Shown here piece by piece: positions 22,549 through 30,663 of a stretch of DNA of 40,702 bases. Position 1 is the stretch's first letter. Every line of letters starts with the position of its first letter. Under the pieces are notes generated by a model. That model was not told where the DNA came from and did not search any database. It saw only the letters and a program-made list of their open reading frames with translations. The DNA is from Armatimonadetes bacterium UBA5352 (GTDB lineage Bacteria > Armatimonadota > Zipacnadia > Zipacnadales > UBA5352). The stretch spans positions 1 through 40,702 of the forward strand of contig DHPY01000027.1 of NCBI GenBank assembly GCA_002411015.1, read 5' to 3'. Made by a program: the position numbers and the translations under genes.

Positions 22549-23706
22549 TCACTCCCCGAGCGGCTGATAGACGCGCGGCACGTCCGGGCTGATGGCGGTC
22601 CGTCGTGCGGGCAGCGTCACGTCATCGCCCAGTTCGACTTCCGGCAGGTCCGTCACGTCCACCGTGCAGTGATCCATCGCGATGCGGCCAATGATCGGAG
22701 CCTCGTAGCCGCGGATGCGCACCATCGGGAGATGGCGCGCCCTCCCCCACGCCGCGGAGGTGCGCGAGAGGAAGCCGCGCACAGCCATCTGCGGGCGCTC
22801 CGCGAGGCTGCGCGGCATCATCTCCAGCCCGTGCGCGTAGCCGACCGGCACCGTCGCCAGCTTCGTCTCGCGCCGCACGCGGAACTCGCCGCCGTAGCCG
22901 ACCTTGCCGCTGACGCCGACGGTGCCGAGGTGCACGATGCGGCTGCGAAGCTCGAAGGTGTTGCGCAGGTCGAGGTCGCGCTTGCTCACATGCGCCGGAT
23001 ACTGCCCGTAGAGCAGCGTGCCGACGCGCACCATGTCCATCTGCGACTGCGGCTCCTCGAGCAGCAGACGGCTCGCGGCGGCGTGCACGATCAGGTCACT
23101 GCGGTCGGCGGAGGCACGGAGGTCCTCCGCGAGCCGCACGAACATCCGCGCGGAGACGCCGGCTCGGAAGAGGTCGAGGCCGTCGGCAAGCGCGCCCGAG
23201 CCCGGCGGCCCGTAGTGCGTGTAGAGGCCGGTGATCTTCACGCCCACGCCGCTCGCGGCGTCCATCAGGTCGATGGCGCGCTCGTCCGAGGGCATGCGCG
23301 CAAGCCCCGTGTCCACGAACACGTGCGCAGTCACGCTCTTCCCGACGGCCTCCGAGGCCTCGTGCAGCCACGTCACGTGCTCGCTCGAGGCGACGGTGGC
23401 GGTGATGCGGGCCTCAACGAGCGCCTCGCACTCCCCGGGCGCCGCCGGCATGAAGCAGAGGATCGGCGCGTCTACGCCCGCCTCGCGCAGCGCCATGCCC
23501 TCGTCGACGGCGCTCACGCCGAGCCAGGTGGCGCCGGCCTCGAGGAAAACGCGCGATGCCTCAACCAGCCCGTGCCCGTAGGCGTTGCTCTTCACCACCG
23601 CCATCAGCCGCGCGTGGCGGCTCAGGCGCTCCCGCACCACCGCCGTGTTGTGCGCCAGCGCCTGGGGGTCCACGATCACGCGCGTCGTCGGGCTCATCGC
23701 TCTCAT
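22549..23706 (-). CDS. alr: alanine racemase, divergent
   Basis: PLP enzyme interconverting L- and D-alanine for peptidoglycan. Of 385 residues, the PLP lysine is Lys39 in AVVKSNAYGHG, and the catalytic tyrosine is probably Tyr271 in GKVGYGGEF. VRVGTLLYG and GRIAMDHCTVDVTD match family blocks. Divergent positions: VDTGLARMP where relatives have DTGM-R-G, GYAHG for GYADG, and MDHCTVD for MDQ/MDM-x2-VD. It may therefore be a broader amino-acid racemase of the same family. The ATG at 23706 forms an ATGA overlap with the BatA-like stop, arguing for coupling; an ATG three codons later (23697) is possible. The GHL10 gene starts 5 bases after its stop. The three genes look like a cell-envelope operon. 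Confidence 0.88.
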   Translation of the reverse strand: MRAMSPTTRVIVDPQALAHNTAVVRERLSRHARLMAVVKSNAYGHGLVEASRVFLEAGATWLGVSAVDEGMALREAGVDAPILCFMPAAPGECEALVEARITATVASSEHVTWLHEASEAVGKSVTAHVFVDTGLARMPSDERAIDLMDAASGVGVKITGLYTHYGPPGSGALADGLDLFRAGVSARMFVRLAEDLRASADRSDLIVHAAASRLLLEEPQSQMDMVRVGTLLYGQYPAHVSKRDLDLRNTFELRSRIVHLGTVGVSGKVGYGGEFRVRRETKLATVPVGYAHGLEMMPRSLAERPQMAVRGFLSRTSAAWGRARHLPMVRIRGYEAPIIGRIAMDHCTVDVTDLPEVELGDDVTLPARRTAISPDVPRVYQPLGE

Positions 23707-25709
23707 CGGTCGCTATCGGCACTCCCGTCTGCCTCGCGCGCGGCGGTGATGGACTGCACGCTCTCCACCGCCAGCACCAGCAGCATCAGCAGCGCGAGGA
23801 ATGATGACAGATCAACGGATTCGGGCCGCAGACGCCCGAGGAAGCCCTCCAGCGCCTCGCTCGCCACCACCTGTGCGGGGAGCGGGCTGAGGCGCTCGCG
23901 CACCTCGTCGGGCGACAGGCGGGCCGGATCGGCCTCGGCTGGATCGAGGTTGACTGCGACGGCCGCGAACTCCTCCTCGCCGGAGTGGATCTCGTAGACT
24001 CCGCGGGCGGAAGGGGTGAAGCGGAGGTGGCGGTCGGGCACGGCGGACGAACTGGAAGCCCGTCCTACGAACGGAACAACAACGGCATCGGGAGGCGGAT
24101 CACCTACCGCGGTGACTTCGCCCGGGGCGCCGGGGAGGATCGCCGGCTCAGTGCCTGCCGCAAGGTGCATCACGAGGCGGTGCATCAGCGGCACGAACTC
24201 CGGCGCGCGGACGAGGTCGCCCCAGGCGTCATCGGGAGAGCTCGCGAAGAGCAGCGTGGTGGCTCGGTCGGCCGCGCCCTCGACCAGCGCGGGGGTGCCG
24301 TCGTCGTAGCGCGCCAGGACGGTTGCCCCTGCGCCTGTGACGCGCACGACAGGTTGCGTGGTGAGACGCGCGGCGCTGAGATCTCCCGCTCCCGGCTCGG
24401 CGAACGCCGCCAGCGGCGCGCGATCACTCGCAAGCTCCGCCAGCACCGCGCCATCCTCGCGCCGCACCGGCTCGCCGATGGTGACCGCACCGAGGCCGAG
24501 CGCCTCGAGCAGCGCCTGATCCGCATCCGCGAAGGCAAGCGCGCCCACGCCGCGCTCCATCAGCGCCCGGAGTGCCTCGCGCTGGGCCTGCGCGGAGGCG
24601 CCGGCGAAGATGATCGCGTCGAGCGCATCCTCTGCAGCGATCGTGTCAGCCTGCACAACCTCCACGGTCGAGCGCGCGTCGCCCTTCGGCCACGGATCGA
24701 GCGCCGCCGCAATGAAGCGCGTCTGCTGCGCGGAGCCGATGAGCGCCACGCGCAGCCTCTCCCGCACACGCGCGGCGAAGAGCGCCTCGTCATCGGCGGG
24801 CATGGCGTCTGCGGGGAGGCGCAGCGTGCAGCTCAGGAGCGAGCCGCGCGGGGGCGTCAGCGCGAGCGAGGCGAACGCGACGCCGGCCGGCAGCAGGTCT
24901 ATGCCGGCAGTCACGCTCGCCTCAGCGCACTCCGCGGTGACCGGCACGCGGCCCGCACCCCCTCCCCACGTGCGGGCGCGCACCTGCAGCTCCGGCGGCC
25001 GGGCAGCCAGCGCGACCGGCGAGTCCGCGCTCACCGCAACGATCGCTGAGTTCCCAGGTACTGCGCCACCCGCGTCGAACACCACCACCGGGACGCGCGC
25101 AGCCGGCGCGGCACTGAGCGCATCCAGCGACGAGGCCTGCAGGTCCGTGGCGATGAAGATGCGCGAGACCGGCCGCTGCGCGTCGAGCACCGCCGCGATG
25201 CAGTGACTCAGCCGCGCGCGGCGCTCGCCGACGGAGGTGCCGGCGATCCGTCGCCCGGCATCTGCCACGCGCAGCACGACCGGAGCCTCCGCGTCTGTGC
25301 GCTGCACGATCACCTCAGCGCGGTCGGGCATCGCCCCAAGGAGCGCCAGGGCGGCCTCCCGCGCGCGATCGATCGGGCGGCCCCGGGCGAGCCGCGCGTC
25401 CATGCTCGGGGAGCAGTCCATGATGAGCGCTGGCAAACCTGAGGGCTCCCCCAGCCGCGCGAGCGCCGGTGCGTCGCTCCTCGGCGCGGACATCACCAGC
25501 GCCAGCAGCAGCAGTGCGAGGCAGCGGAGGAGCAGCGAGGCGATCCTGCGGAGGCGTGCGGCGCTGCGGTGCTCGCGCTGCACGCGGCGCAGCAGCATGA
25601 GCGACGGGAAACGCTGCAGCCTCGGCCGGGGCCTGCCGAAGAGGTGGATGAGGATCGGCACGATGACGGTCGCGGCGGCGGCCAGCCACAGGGGGCTCGT
25701 GAGGGTCAT
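23703..25709 (-). CDS. BatA-type membrane protein with a von Willebrand factor A domain
   Basis: A 668-residue membrane protein. The BatA N-terminus has two membrane helices (about 5-24 and 55-75) around FGRPRPRLQRFPSLMLLRRVQREHRSA, a conserved intracellular segment. A VWA domain follows with an intact metal-ion-dependent adhesion site start (D98-C-S100-P-S102). The long middle (200-600) includes strand-rich regions and a GATase-like section, and a third hydrophobic segment lies near the C-terminus (LSSFLALLMLLVLAVESV). Homologs occur beside MoxR ATPases in aerotolerance/envelope operons, but no MoxR gene is visible here. It starts 36 bases after the histidine kinase stop. A dispersed palindromic repeat (24046-24077) lies in frame in its 3' third and encodes VPFVGRASSSSA, probably an insertion tolerated in a loop. 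Confidence 0.85.
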   Translation of the reverse strand: MTLTSPLWLAAAATVIVPILIHLFGRPRPRLQRFPSLMLLRRVQREHRSAARLRRIASLLLRCLALLLLALVMSAPRSDAPALARLGEPSGLPALIMDCSPSMDARLARGRPIDRAREAALALLGAMPDRAEVIVQRTDAEAPVVLRVADAGRRIAGTSVGERRARLSHCIAAVLDAQRPVSRIFIATDLQASSLDALSAAPAARVPVVVFDAGGAVPGNSAIVAVSADSPVALAARPPELQVRARTWGGGAGRVPVTAECAEASVTAGIDLLPAGVAFASLALTPPRGSLLSCTLRLPADAMPADDEALFAARVRERLRVALIGSAQQTRFIAAALDPWPKGDARSTVEVVQADTIAAEDALDAIIFAGASAQAQREALRALMERGVGALAFADADQALLEALGLGAVTIGEPVRREDGAVLAELASDRAPLAAFAEPGAGDLSAARLTTQPVVRVTGAGATVLARYDDGTPALVEGAADRATTLLFASSPDDAWGDLVRAPEFVPLMHRLVMHLAAGTEPAILPGAPGEVTAVGDPPPDAVVVPFVGRASSSSAVPDRHLRFTPSARGVYEIHSGEEEFAAVAVNLDPAEADPARLSPDEVRERLSPLPAQVVASEALEGFLGRLRPESVDLSSFLALLMLLVLAVESVQSITAAREADGSADSDR
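24046..24077 (-). repeat. REP-like dispersed repeat, copy B, inside the BatA-like gene
   Basis: On the minus strand it reads CGTTCGTAGGACGGGC then TTCCAGTTCGTC, matching copy A (13137-13169) except for one missing T and a few changes in the right arm. It is in frame with the host gene. The right-arm changes weaken the palindrome, as expected after capture into coding sequence. Confidence 0.55.
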
Positions 25710-25745
25710 CGCTCAACCACGCCCGATCCCCCGACAGGATGGCGT

Positions 25746-27026
25746 TCAGCCACGTTCATAGGGCAGTCTGGCGGTGAAATGCACACCCTCATCACCGGTC
25801 TCCGCGGTCAGTGTGCCTCCGAGGCGCCCGGCAAGATAAGCGCACAGCGGCAGCCCGAGGAACGGCGGCGCCGGCGCATTCTCCGTGTGGGTGGCCGAGA
25901 GCTCCGGCAGAGGCTGCGGCGGGATGTCGCCGCGCATCTCCACACCGCTGTCGCTGATGATCAGCAGGAGATCAGCCCCCTCCCGCCGCGCCCAGACACG
26001 CACCGTGCCGCCGGAGCTGCTGCGGTCCATGCTGTTGAGGATGAGGTGATAGGCAAGCTGCTTGAAGGCGCGCTCCTCGAGCGTGATCGGCTCGAGTCCG
26101 GGCTGGAGGTTGAGCTCGAGGCGCAGGTGCTGGCGTCGCGCCTGCCCGGCGAGCAGGTTCTCGACGCGCCGGATCATCTCAGGCGGCGAGAGCTGAGTCT
26201 CCTCACCGGCCACGTAGTAGCTGCGCACGCGGCCGACGTCGAGGATGTCGGTGATGAGCCGCAGGATGCGCTCGCCGCCCTCGTGACACTCCTGGGCAGC
26301 GTCGAGCTGGTTGGCGGGCATCTCCCCGAGCGTACCCGTCGTGAGCAGCTCGGAGAATCCCATCACCACGTTGAGCGGGGTGCGCAGCTCGTGGCTGATG
26401 TTCGACATCAGCCGCTCCTGGATGCGCGCGAAGCCGGAAGCGATCTCATCCGCCTCCTCGTTGCCGAAGCCGATGATCACAAGGGAGGAGTCGCTCTCTT
26501 CATTGGGCCGCGCGATCAGCCGCATACAGCGTGTATCGCCATCGGGCATCCGCATCGCGCAATGATGCGTCTGCGTCTCCCCATCCTGCATCGCGCGGTC
26601 CAGGAGCCGCTCGCACTCCTCCCGCGCCTCCACGCTGGGAAGCCCGCTGAGAGGACTGCCGGGCGCCACGTGGTCACGGCCGAAGACCGTGACTGCTTCA
26701 TCGTTCGCGGCCCGGATGCGTCCCGTCCGTGCGTCAACGGCCACCGCGGGCAGTAAGGCCGCTGTGACGGCGTCGCGTGCGGGATCCGCAGGGGCACTTT
26801 GTGCGTTCGGCGCTGCGAGGTAGAGGAGTACGAGAACCAGCACCGTGACCCCAACCATCGTCATCGGCAGGCCGAGAAGGGCGACAGGCTGAAGGTGGAT
26901 GGACTGCCCGATGACGGAGAGGGCAAGCATCAGCAGCAGCAGAATGATCGCAGCGTAGAGCAGGGGGCGTCGGCTTGTGGCGTTCTCCTCGCCACCAGCC
27001 GCAACCGCAGGGCCATGTTGTGCCAC
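25746..27026 (-). CDS. orphan membrane sensor histidine kinase
   Basis: A 426-residue signal-transduction kinase. Two membrane helices (about 22-40 and 48-71) with a very short periplasmic link suggest membrane or intracellular sensing. A PAS-like domain follows (about 85-190, AVAVDARTGRIRAANDEAVTVFG). The dimerisation domain has the phospho-acceptor His212 in SNISHELRTPLN. The ATPase domain has the N-box Asn331 (LAYHLILNSMD), a G1 box DSGVE (359-363, second Gly changed to Glu) and a G2 region GLPLCAYLAGRLGG. No response regulator gene is in the window. GTG 27026 has GGAGGAG 8 bases upstream. It lies 123 bases after the glycan operon and 36 bases before the BatA-like gene, so it may control, or be read with, either set. 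Confidence 0.92.
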   Translation of the reverse strand: MAQHGPAVAAGGEENATSRRPLLYAAIILLLLMLALSVIGQSIHLQPVALLGLPMTMVGVTVLVLVLLYLAAPNAQSAPADPARDAVTAALLPAVAVDARTGRIRAANDEAVTVFGRDHVAPGSPLSGLPSVEAREECERLLDRAMQDGETQTHHCAMRMPDGDTRCMRLIARPNEESDSSLVIIGFGNEEADEIASGFARIQERLMSNISHELRTPLNVVMGFSELLTTGTLGEMPANQLDAAQECHEGGERILRLITDILDVGRVRSYYVAGEETQLSPPEMIRRVENLLAGQARRQHLRLELNLQPGLEPITLEERAFKQLAYHLILNSMDRSSSGGTVRVWARREGADLLLIISDSGVEMRGDIPPQPLPELSATHTENAPAPPFLGLPLCAYLAGRLGGTLTAETGDEGVHFTARLPYERG

Positions 27027-27149
27027 GAAAACAGCTCCTCCTCAGCAATGGTGCATGTACGGCGGGCATGCCTCGATCGGCGAGATTGGCGCAACGTTAG
27101 AGCATTCGACGAACGGAGTCGCTTGCCCTGCAAGGGCGGCGCGCGCCGC

Positions 27150-28028
27150 TCATCGCCGGGTAGGCGCCCGCAGATCATGCAGCAGCAGCCTCAGCACGTA
27201 GCCGCACTGCAGGAGTGCCAGAGCGCCCGAATACTTCCACGACGCGATCTCCCCGCGGTAGTGCTTGCGGTAGAAGCGCAGGAAACTGCGATGCGACTCG
27301 GTGAGCATCCTCCGGCGCACCTGCCGGGTTGAGGCGCCGCCAACGTGTACCATGGACGCGCGCGAAGTGTACCAGACCTCACGACCAGCGTCCCAGATGC
27401 GCTTGCACAGGTCCACGTCGTTGAAGAAGATCGGGAACTGCTCGTCCATCAGCCCGATCTCATCCAGCACCGAGCGCCGCACCAGGAACGCCGAAGCCAT
27501 CGGCTGATCCACCGGGCGCTCATCATCGTAGTCCCACCAGCTCATGCGGTACTTGCCGAAGCGGCGGCGACGCGGAAAGAGCCTGCTGAGGCCGAGCGCC
27601 TCATAGAGCACCACATCGGGCGTCGGGAAGCTCCGGCAGCTTGCCTGCACGGAGCCATCCATCAGCACGAGCCGCGGCGCGACCCCGGCGGCCTCCGGAT
27701 GGTCCTCCAGGAAGCGCACGAGCGTGTCCAGCGCGCCCTCCAGCACCACGATGTCCGGGTTCAGCAGCAGGATCAGCTCGCCCCGAGCGACCTCGATCGC
27801 CTGGTTGTTGCCTGCCGCGTAGCCACGGTTGTCCGCGTTCGCGATCAGTGTCACCTCAGGGTGATCCGCCCGCACCATCTCGGCCGTGCCATCCGCCGAG
27901 GCGTTGTCCACCACGATGACCTCACGCGTGACCTCATCCGAGATCGCCCTGATGCTTACGAGGCAGGCGTCCAGCAGGTCGCGCGTGTTCCACGAGACGA
28001 TGCAGATCGACAGCGTGGGCTCGCTCAT
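27150..28028 (-). CDS. GT2-family glycosyltransferase (rhamnosyltransferase-like)
   Basis: A 292-residue inverting glycosyltransferase, GT-A fold. The nucleotide-binding start is LSICIVSWNTRDLLDACLVSI, with VVDNASADGT and LLLNPDIVV in the DxD position; the C-terminus resembles WbbL-type rhamnosyltransferases (DEQFPIFFNDVDLCKR, FLRFYRKHYRGE). It would add a sugar, often rhamnose, to a lipid-linked glycan at the inner face of the membrane. It is a paralog of the GT2 encoded at 29175-30140; the two flank a GT4 gene. An ATGA overlap with the GT4 gene shows coupling. It is the last glycan-operon gene; a 14-bp perfect palindrome (27136-27149) lies directly after its stop codon. Confidence 0.93.
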   Translation of the reverse strand: MSEPTLSICIVSWNTRDLLDACLVSIRAISDEVTREVIVVDNASADGTAEMVRADHPEVTLIANADNRGYAAGNNQAIEVARGELILLLNPDIVVLEGALDTLVRFLEDHPEAAGVAPRLVLMDGSVQASCRSFPTPDVVLYEALGLSRLFPRRRRFGKYRMSWWDYDDERPVDQPMASAFLVRRSVLDEIGLMDEQFPIFFNDVDLCKRIWDAGREVWYTSRASMVHVGGASTRQVRRRMLTESHRSFLRFYRKHYRGEIASWKYSGALALLQCGYVLRLLLHDLRAPTRR

Positions 28029-29173
28029 GCGCCCTCCACCGCCTGCCTGTAGGCGCTGAGGGTGGCGCGGGCGGTCTCCAGCCAGTCGAACTCCCGCAGC
28101 CGCGCCCGGCCACGCTCAGCCAGCATCGCACGAAGCTCAGCATCCCCCAGCACCCGCAGCAGCGCCTCCGCGATCTGCCCCTCATCACGCGGGTCAACGA
28201 GCAGCGCGGCATCGCCCGCGACCTCCGGCATCGCCGAGACGTCCCCCGCGATCACCGGCGTCCCGCACTCGAAGGCCTCCAGCACCGGCAGGCCGAAGCC
28301 CTCGTAGAGCGACGGGAAGAGGAAGGCGTCCGCTCCGGAGTAGAGCGCCGGGAGGTCGGCGTCGGGCACGTAGCCGAGGGGCTGCACATCATCGCCGGCG
28401 GCCTCGATCGCGCGCTCAGTCTCATCCGCCTGCCAGCCGCGCTTGCCCGCAAGCACCAGCCGGTGCGGCAGGCCCGCCTGTTTGCGCGCCTGCTGAAAGG
28501 CCGCGATCGCGCGCGGGAGGTTCTTCCGCGGCTGCCGAACGCCCACGAATAGCACGTAGGGCCGCGTCACATCGTGCCTCGCCAGGACCTCCTCCACGCC
28601 CCCCGCATCCGGGGCACGAAAGCCGGGCGTGATCGCGTAGGGCGTCACCGCGATCCGCTCCGGGGGGAGGCCGTAGACGCGCTCGAGGTCTTCGCGCGTG
28701 CACTCCGAGCCGGTCAGCACGCTCCGGGCGACGGAGAAGGTCGAGCGCAGCCCGAGGTCGAGCACGAGACGGTCCTTGAGCGGAAACCACTGCGGGAAGA
28801 GGCGGAAGCTGATGTCATGCACGGTGGTCACGAGCGCCGGGTTGGTTGTGCGGGGGCCATTGTACTGCACGTGGAGCAGGTCGAGGTGAAGTTCACGCGC
28901 CGCCTGCGGCAGCAGCACGAGCGTCCAGAGGCGGCTGTTGGCGCTCGGCAGCACCCGCGTGCGCCATCCCGGCAGAAGCTCTCCCTCGTGCATACACGGG
29001 AGATCTCCGGGCGACTCGCAGTCGAAGAAGAGCGTGACATCCAGCGGCGTGCGTTCCTGCTCCATGAGCCGTGCGAGCCCGTCCACCAGGCCGAGCGCGT
29101 AGCTGCGGTCACCGGTTTTCGGGTAGGAGATTGCACGCGCGTCAATCCCGATCCTCAAGCCCCGCTCAGCCAC
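28025..29173 (-). CDS. GT4-family glycosyltransferase
   Basis: A 382-residue retaining GT-B enzyme, mannosyltransferase-like. Visible blocks: an N-terminal Rossmann half with RIGIDARAISYPKTGDRSYA, LHVQYNGPRTTNPALVTTVHD in the middle, FVGVRQPRKNLPRAIAAF at the start of the donor domain, and the E-x7-E motif region LYEGFGLPVLEAFECGTPVIAG. This resembles WbaZ/WsaF/PimB-like enzymes that build polysaccharide repeat units. The GTG at 29173 follows the upstream GT2 stop by one base (TGAG-GTG), so the genes are tightly coupled; a longer frame upstream lies inside the GT2 gene and is rejected. It overlaps the next GT2 by ATGA. Donor and acceptor sugars cannot be inferred. Confidence 0.92.
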   Translation of the reverse strand: MAERGLRIGIDARAISYPKTGDRSYALGLVDGLARLMEQERTPLDVTLFFDCESPGDLPCMHEGELLPGWRTRVLPSANSRLWTLVLLPQAARELHLDLLHVQYNGPRTTNPALVTTVHDISFRLFPQWFPLKDRLVLDLGLRSTFSVARSVLTGSECTREDLERVYGLPPERIAVTPYAITPGFRAPDAGGVEEVLARHDVTRPYVLFVGVRQPRKNLPRAIAAFQQARKQAGLPHRLVLAGKRGWQADETERAIEAAGDDVQPLGYVPDADLPALYSGADAFLFPSLYEGFGLPVLEAFECGTPVIAGDVSAMPEVAGDAALLVDPRDEGQIAEALLRVLGDAELRAMLAERGRARLREFDWLETARATLSAYRQAVEGA

Positions 29174-29174
29174 C

Positions 29175-30140
29175 TCAAGCCCGCCGATCCTTCGTCTCCC
29201 GCCACGTCTCGTCCATCGCCATCGCCACCTCAACCACCCGAAAGTGCACCTCGTAGCTGCTGATCAGCTCGCGGCTCGCGCCAAGCACCGGGCCCATGAT
29301 GTTCCAGAAGCTCCCGCGGGCGAGTCCGCCCCACGCCACCAGGATGCGCTGCAGCACCTCCGCGAGATGCCCGTAGTGCTTGCCGAAGAAGCGGAAGTTC
29401 GCGCGGTGCGCGGCAAGGATCCGCTTGGCAGAGGCGTCGCCCCAGCTCCCGCCCTCGTGATGCACGATCTCCGCATCCGGCAGATACCAGCGCTCCAGCG
29501 CCGCCTGCGCGAGGCGGTAGCACCAGTCGAGGTCCTCCGCGTACATGAAGTAGCTCTCGTCCAGCCGCCCCACGCGCTCCCAGACGCTCCGCCGTGTCGC
29601 GATGCAGACGCCCGAGAGCCAGTCCACCGCGCGCGCGTCGGCGTGGTCCCACCACGTCATCTCATACGCGCCGAAGGTGCGGCTGCGCCGGAAGAGCCGA
29701 TGCAGGCCAAGCTGCGCCACGACCGTCAGCCACAGTCGCGGGAAGGCGCGGCAGGTCGGCTGCAGCTCACCCTCCGGGCCGTAGGCCGCTGGACCGCAGG
29801 CCCCGACCTCCGGGTGGCTCGCGATGAACTCCATCAGTTGCCGCAGCGCTCCGGGCCGCACCTCGGTGTCCGGGTTGAGCAGCAGCAGCACATCCGCCGA
29901 GGCCGCCGCCACCGCGCGATTCGTGCCCGCCGCGAAACCCAGGTTCTCCTCGCTCGCGATGACGCGCACCTGTGGGAAGTCCCGCGCGAGCATCTCCAGC
30001 GTATCGTCGGCGGAGGCGTTGTCCACCACGATGGTCTCGACCTCAAGGCCGATGCCGGTTTCCGCGATGCTGCGCAGGCAGCTCGCGAGCAGGTCGCGGC
30101 AGTTGTACGAGACGATGCAGATGGATAGCTCAGGACTCAG
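29175..30140 (-). CDS. GT2-family glycosyltransferase, probable CTG start
   Basis: A 321-residue inverting GT-A glycosyltransferase. Motifs: SPELSICIVSYNCRDLL, VVDNASADDT, LLLLNPDTEV, and the acceptor-side ESYFMYAEDLDWCYRLAQ. The protein aligns by eye along most of its length with the GT2 at 27150-28028, so the two are paralogs. The homologous region begins immediately after the KdsC-type stop codon, yet no ATG, GTG or TTG lies in frame there. GGAGGG (30154-30149) lies 8 bases before an in-frame CTG (30140-30138), which I take as the start. This would overlap the KdsC-type gene by 11 bases. A start farther upstream would add about 40 residues of unlikely, Arg-rich sequence from another frame. 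Confidence 0.88.
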   Translation of the reverse strand: MSPELSICIVSYNCRDLLASCLRSIAETGIGLEVETIVVDNASADDTLEMLARDFPQVRVIASEENLGFAAGTNRAVAAASADVLLLLNPDTEVRPGALRQLMEFIASHPEVGACGPAAYGPEGELQPTCRAFPRLWLTVVAQLGLHRLFRRSRTFGAYEMTWWDHADARAVDWLSGVCIATRRSVWERVGRLDESYFMYAEDLDWCYRLAQAALERWYLPDAEIVHHEGGSWGDASAKRILAAHRANFRFFGKHYGHLAEVLQRILVAWGGLARGSFWNIMGPVLGASRELISSYEVHFRVVEVAMAMDETWRETKDRRA

Positions 30141-30663
30141 TCTGATCGCCCTCCGCGCGCTCCGCAAGCTGCGCCAGGATCGCGTCGCAGACCTCGCGCA
30201 CGGCCCCGTGGCCGCCGGGGCGGCGCGTGACCCAGTCCGCCTCCGCGCGCACAGCGTCCACCGCATCGGCTACCGCTACACCGAAGCCGACCATCCGCAG
30301 CGCCGGGAGGTCCGTGATGTCATCGCCGATGAACACCGCGGCCTCGGCCGGGATGCCGGTCTCCGCGAGCAGCTCCCGCACCGCCGCCTCCTTGTCCATG
30401 CGCCCGAGCACCACGTGGCAGATCTTCAGCACGTCGCAGCGCGCAGCCGTGATGGCCGACTGATCGCCGCTCACGATCGCAGTCAAGAAGCCCATATCCG
30501 CCAGCATCGCCAGGGCCAGTCCATCCTTGACATCGAAGCGCTTCAGCGCCTGCCCGTTCGCGTCGAAGTACATCCCGCCGTCGGTCAGCACCCCGTCGCA
30601 ATCCATCATCAGGATGCGCACCGGGTTCGGCAGCGGCATCCCCGCGTCTCCGGCTTCAGTCAC
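30130..30663 (-). CDS. KdsC-type HAD phosphatase (3-deoxy-octulosonate-8-phosphate phosphatase-like)
   Basis: A 177-residue cap-less HAD phosphatase. HAD motif I is DCDGVLTDG (Asp21, Asp23), followed by RFDVKDGLAL, a KdsC hallmark; motif II is Ser65 (IVSGD), motif III Lys91, and motif IV GDDITDLP (Asp114, Asp115, Asp118). The C-terminal PGGHGAVREVCD also matches KdsC. In Kdo synthesis it dephosphorylates Kdo-8-phosphate before activation by KdsB. No kdsA, kdsB or kdsD is visible nearby; related enzymes act in other 3-deoxy or nonulosonic (sialic-acid-like) sugar pathways, so the true substrate may be another sugar acid of this glycan. GTG 30663 has GGAGG 9 bases upstream and forms a GTGA overlap with the preceding gene. 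Confidence 0.9.
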   Translation of the reverse strand: MTEAGDAGMPLPNPVRILMMDCDGVLTDGGMYFDANGQALKRFDVKDGLALAMLADMGFLTAIVSGDQSAITAARCDVLKICHVVLGRMDKEAAVRELLAETGIPAEAAVFIGDDITDLPALRMVGFGVAVADAVDAVRAEADWVTRRPGGHGAVREVCDAILAQLAERAEGDQTES

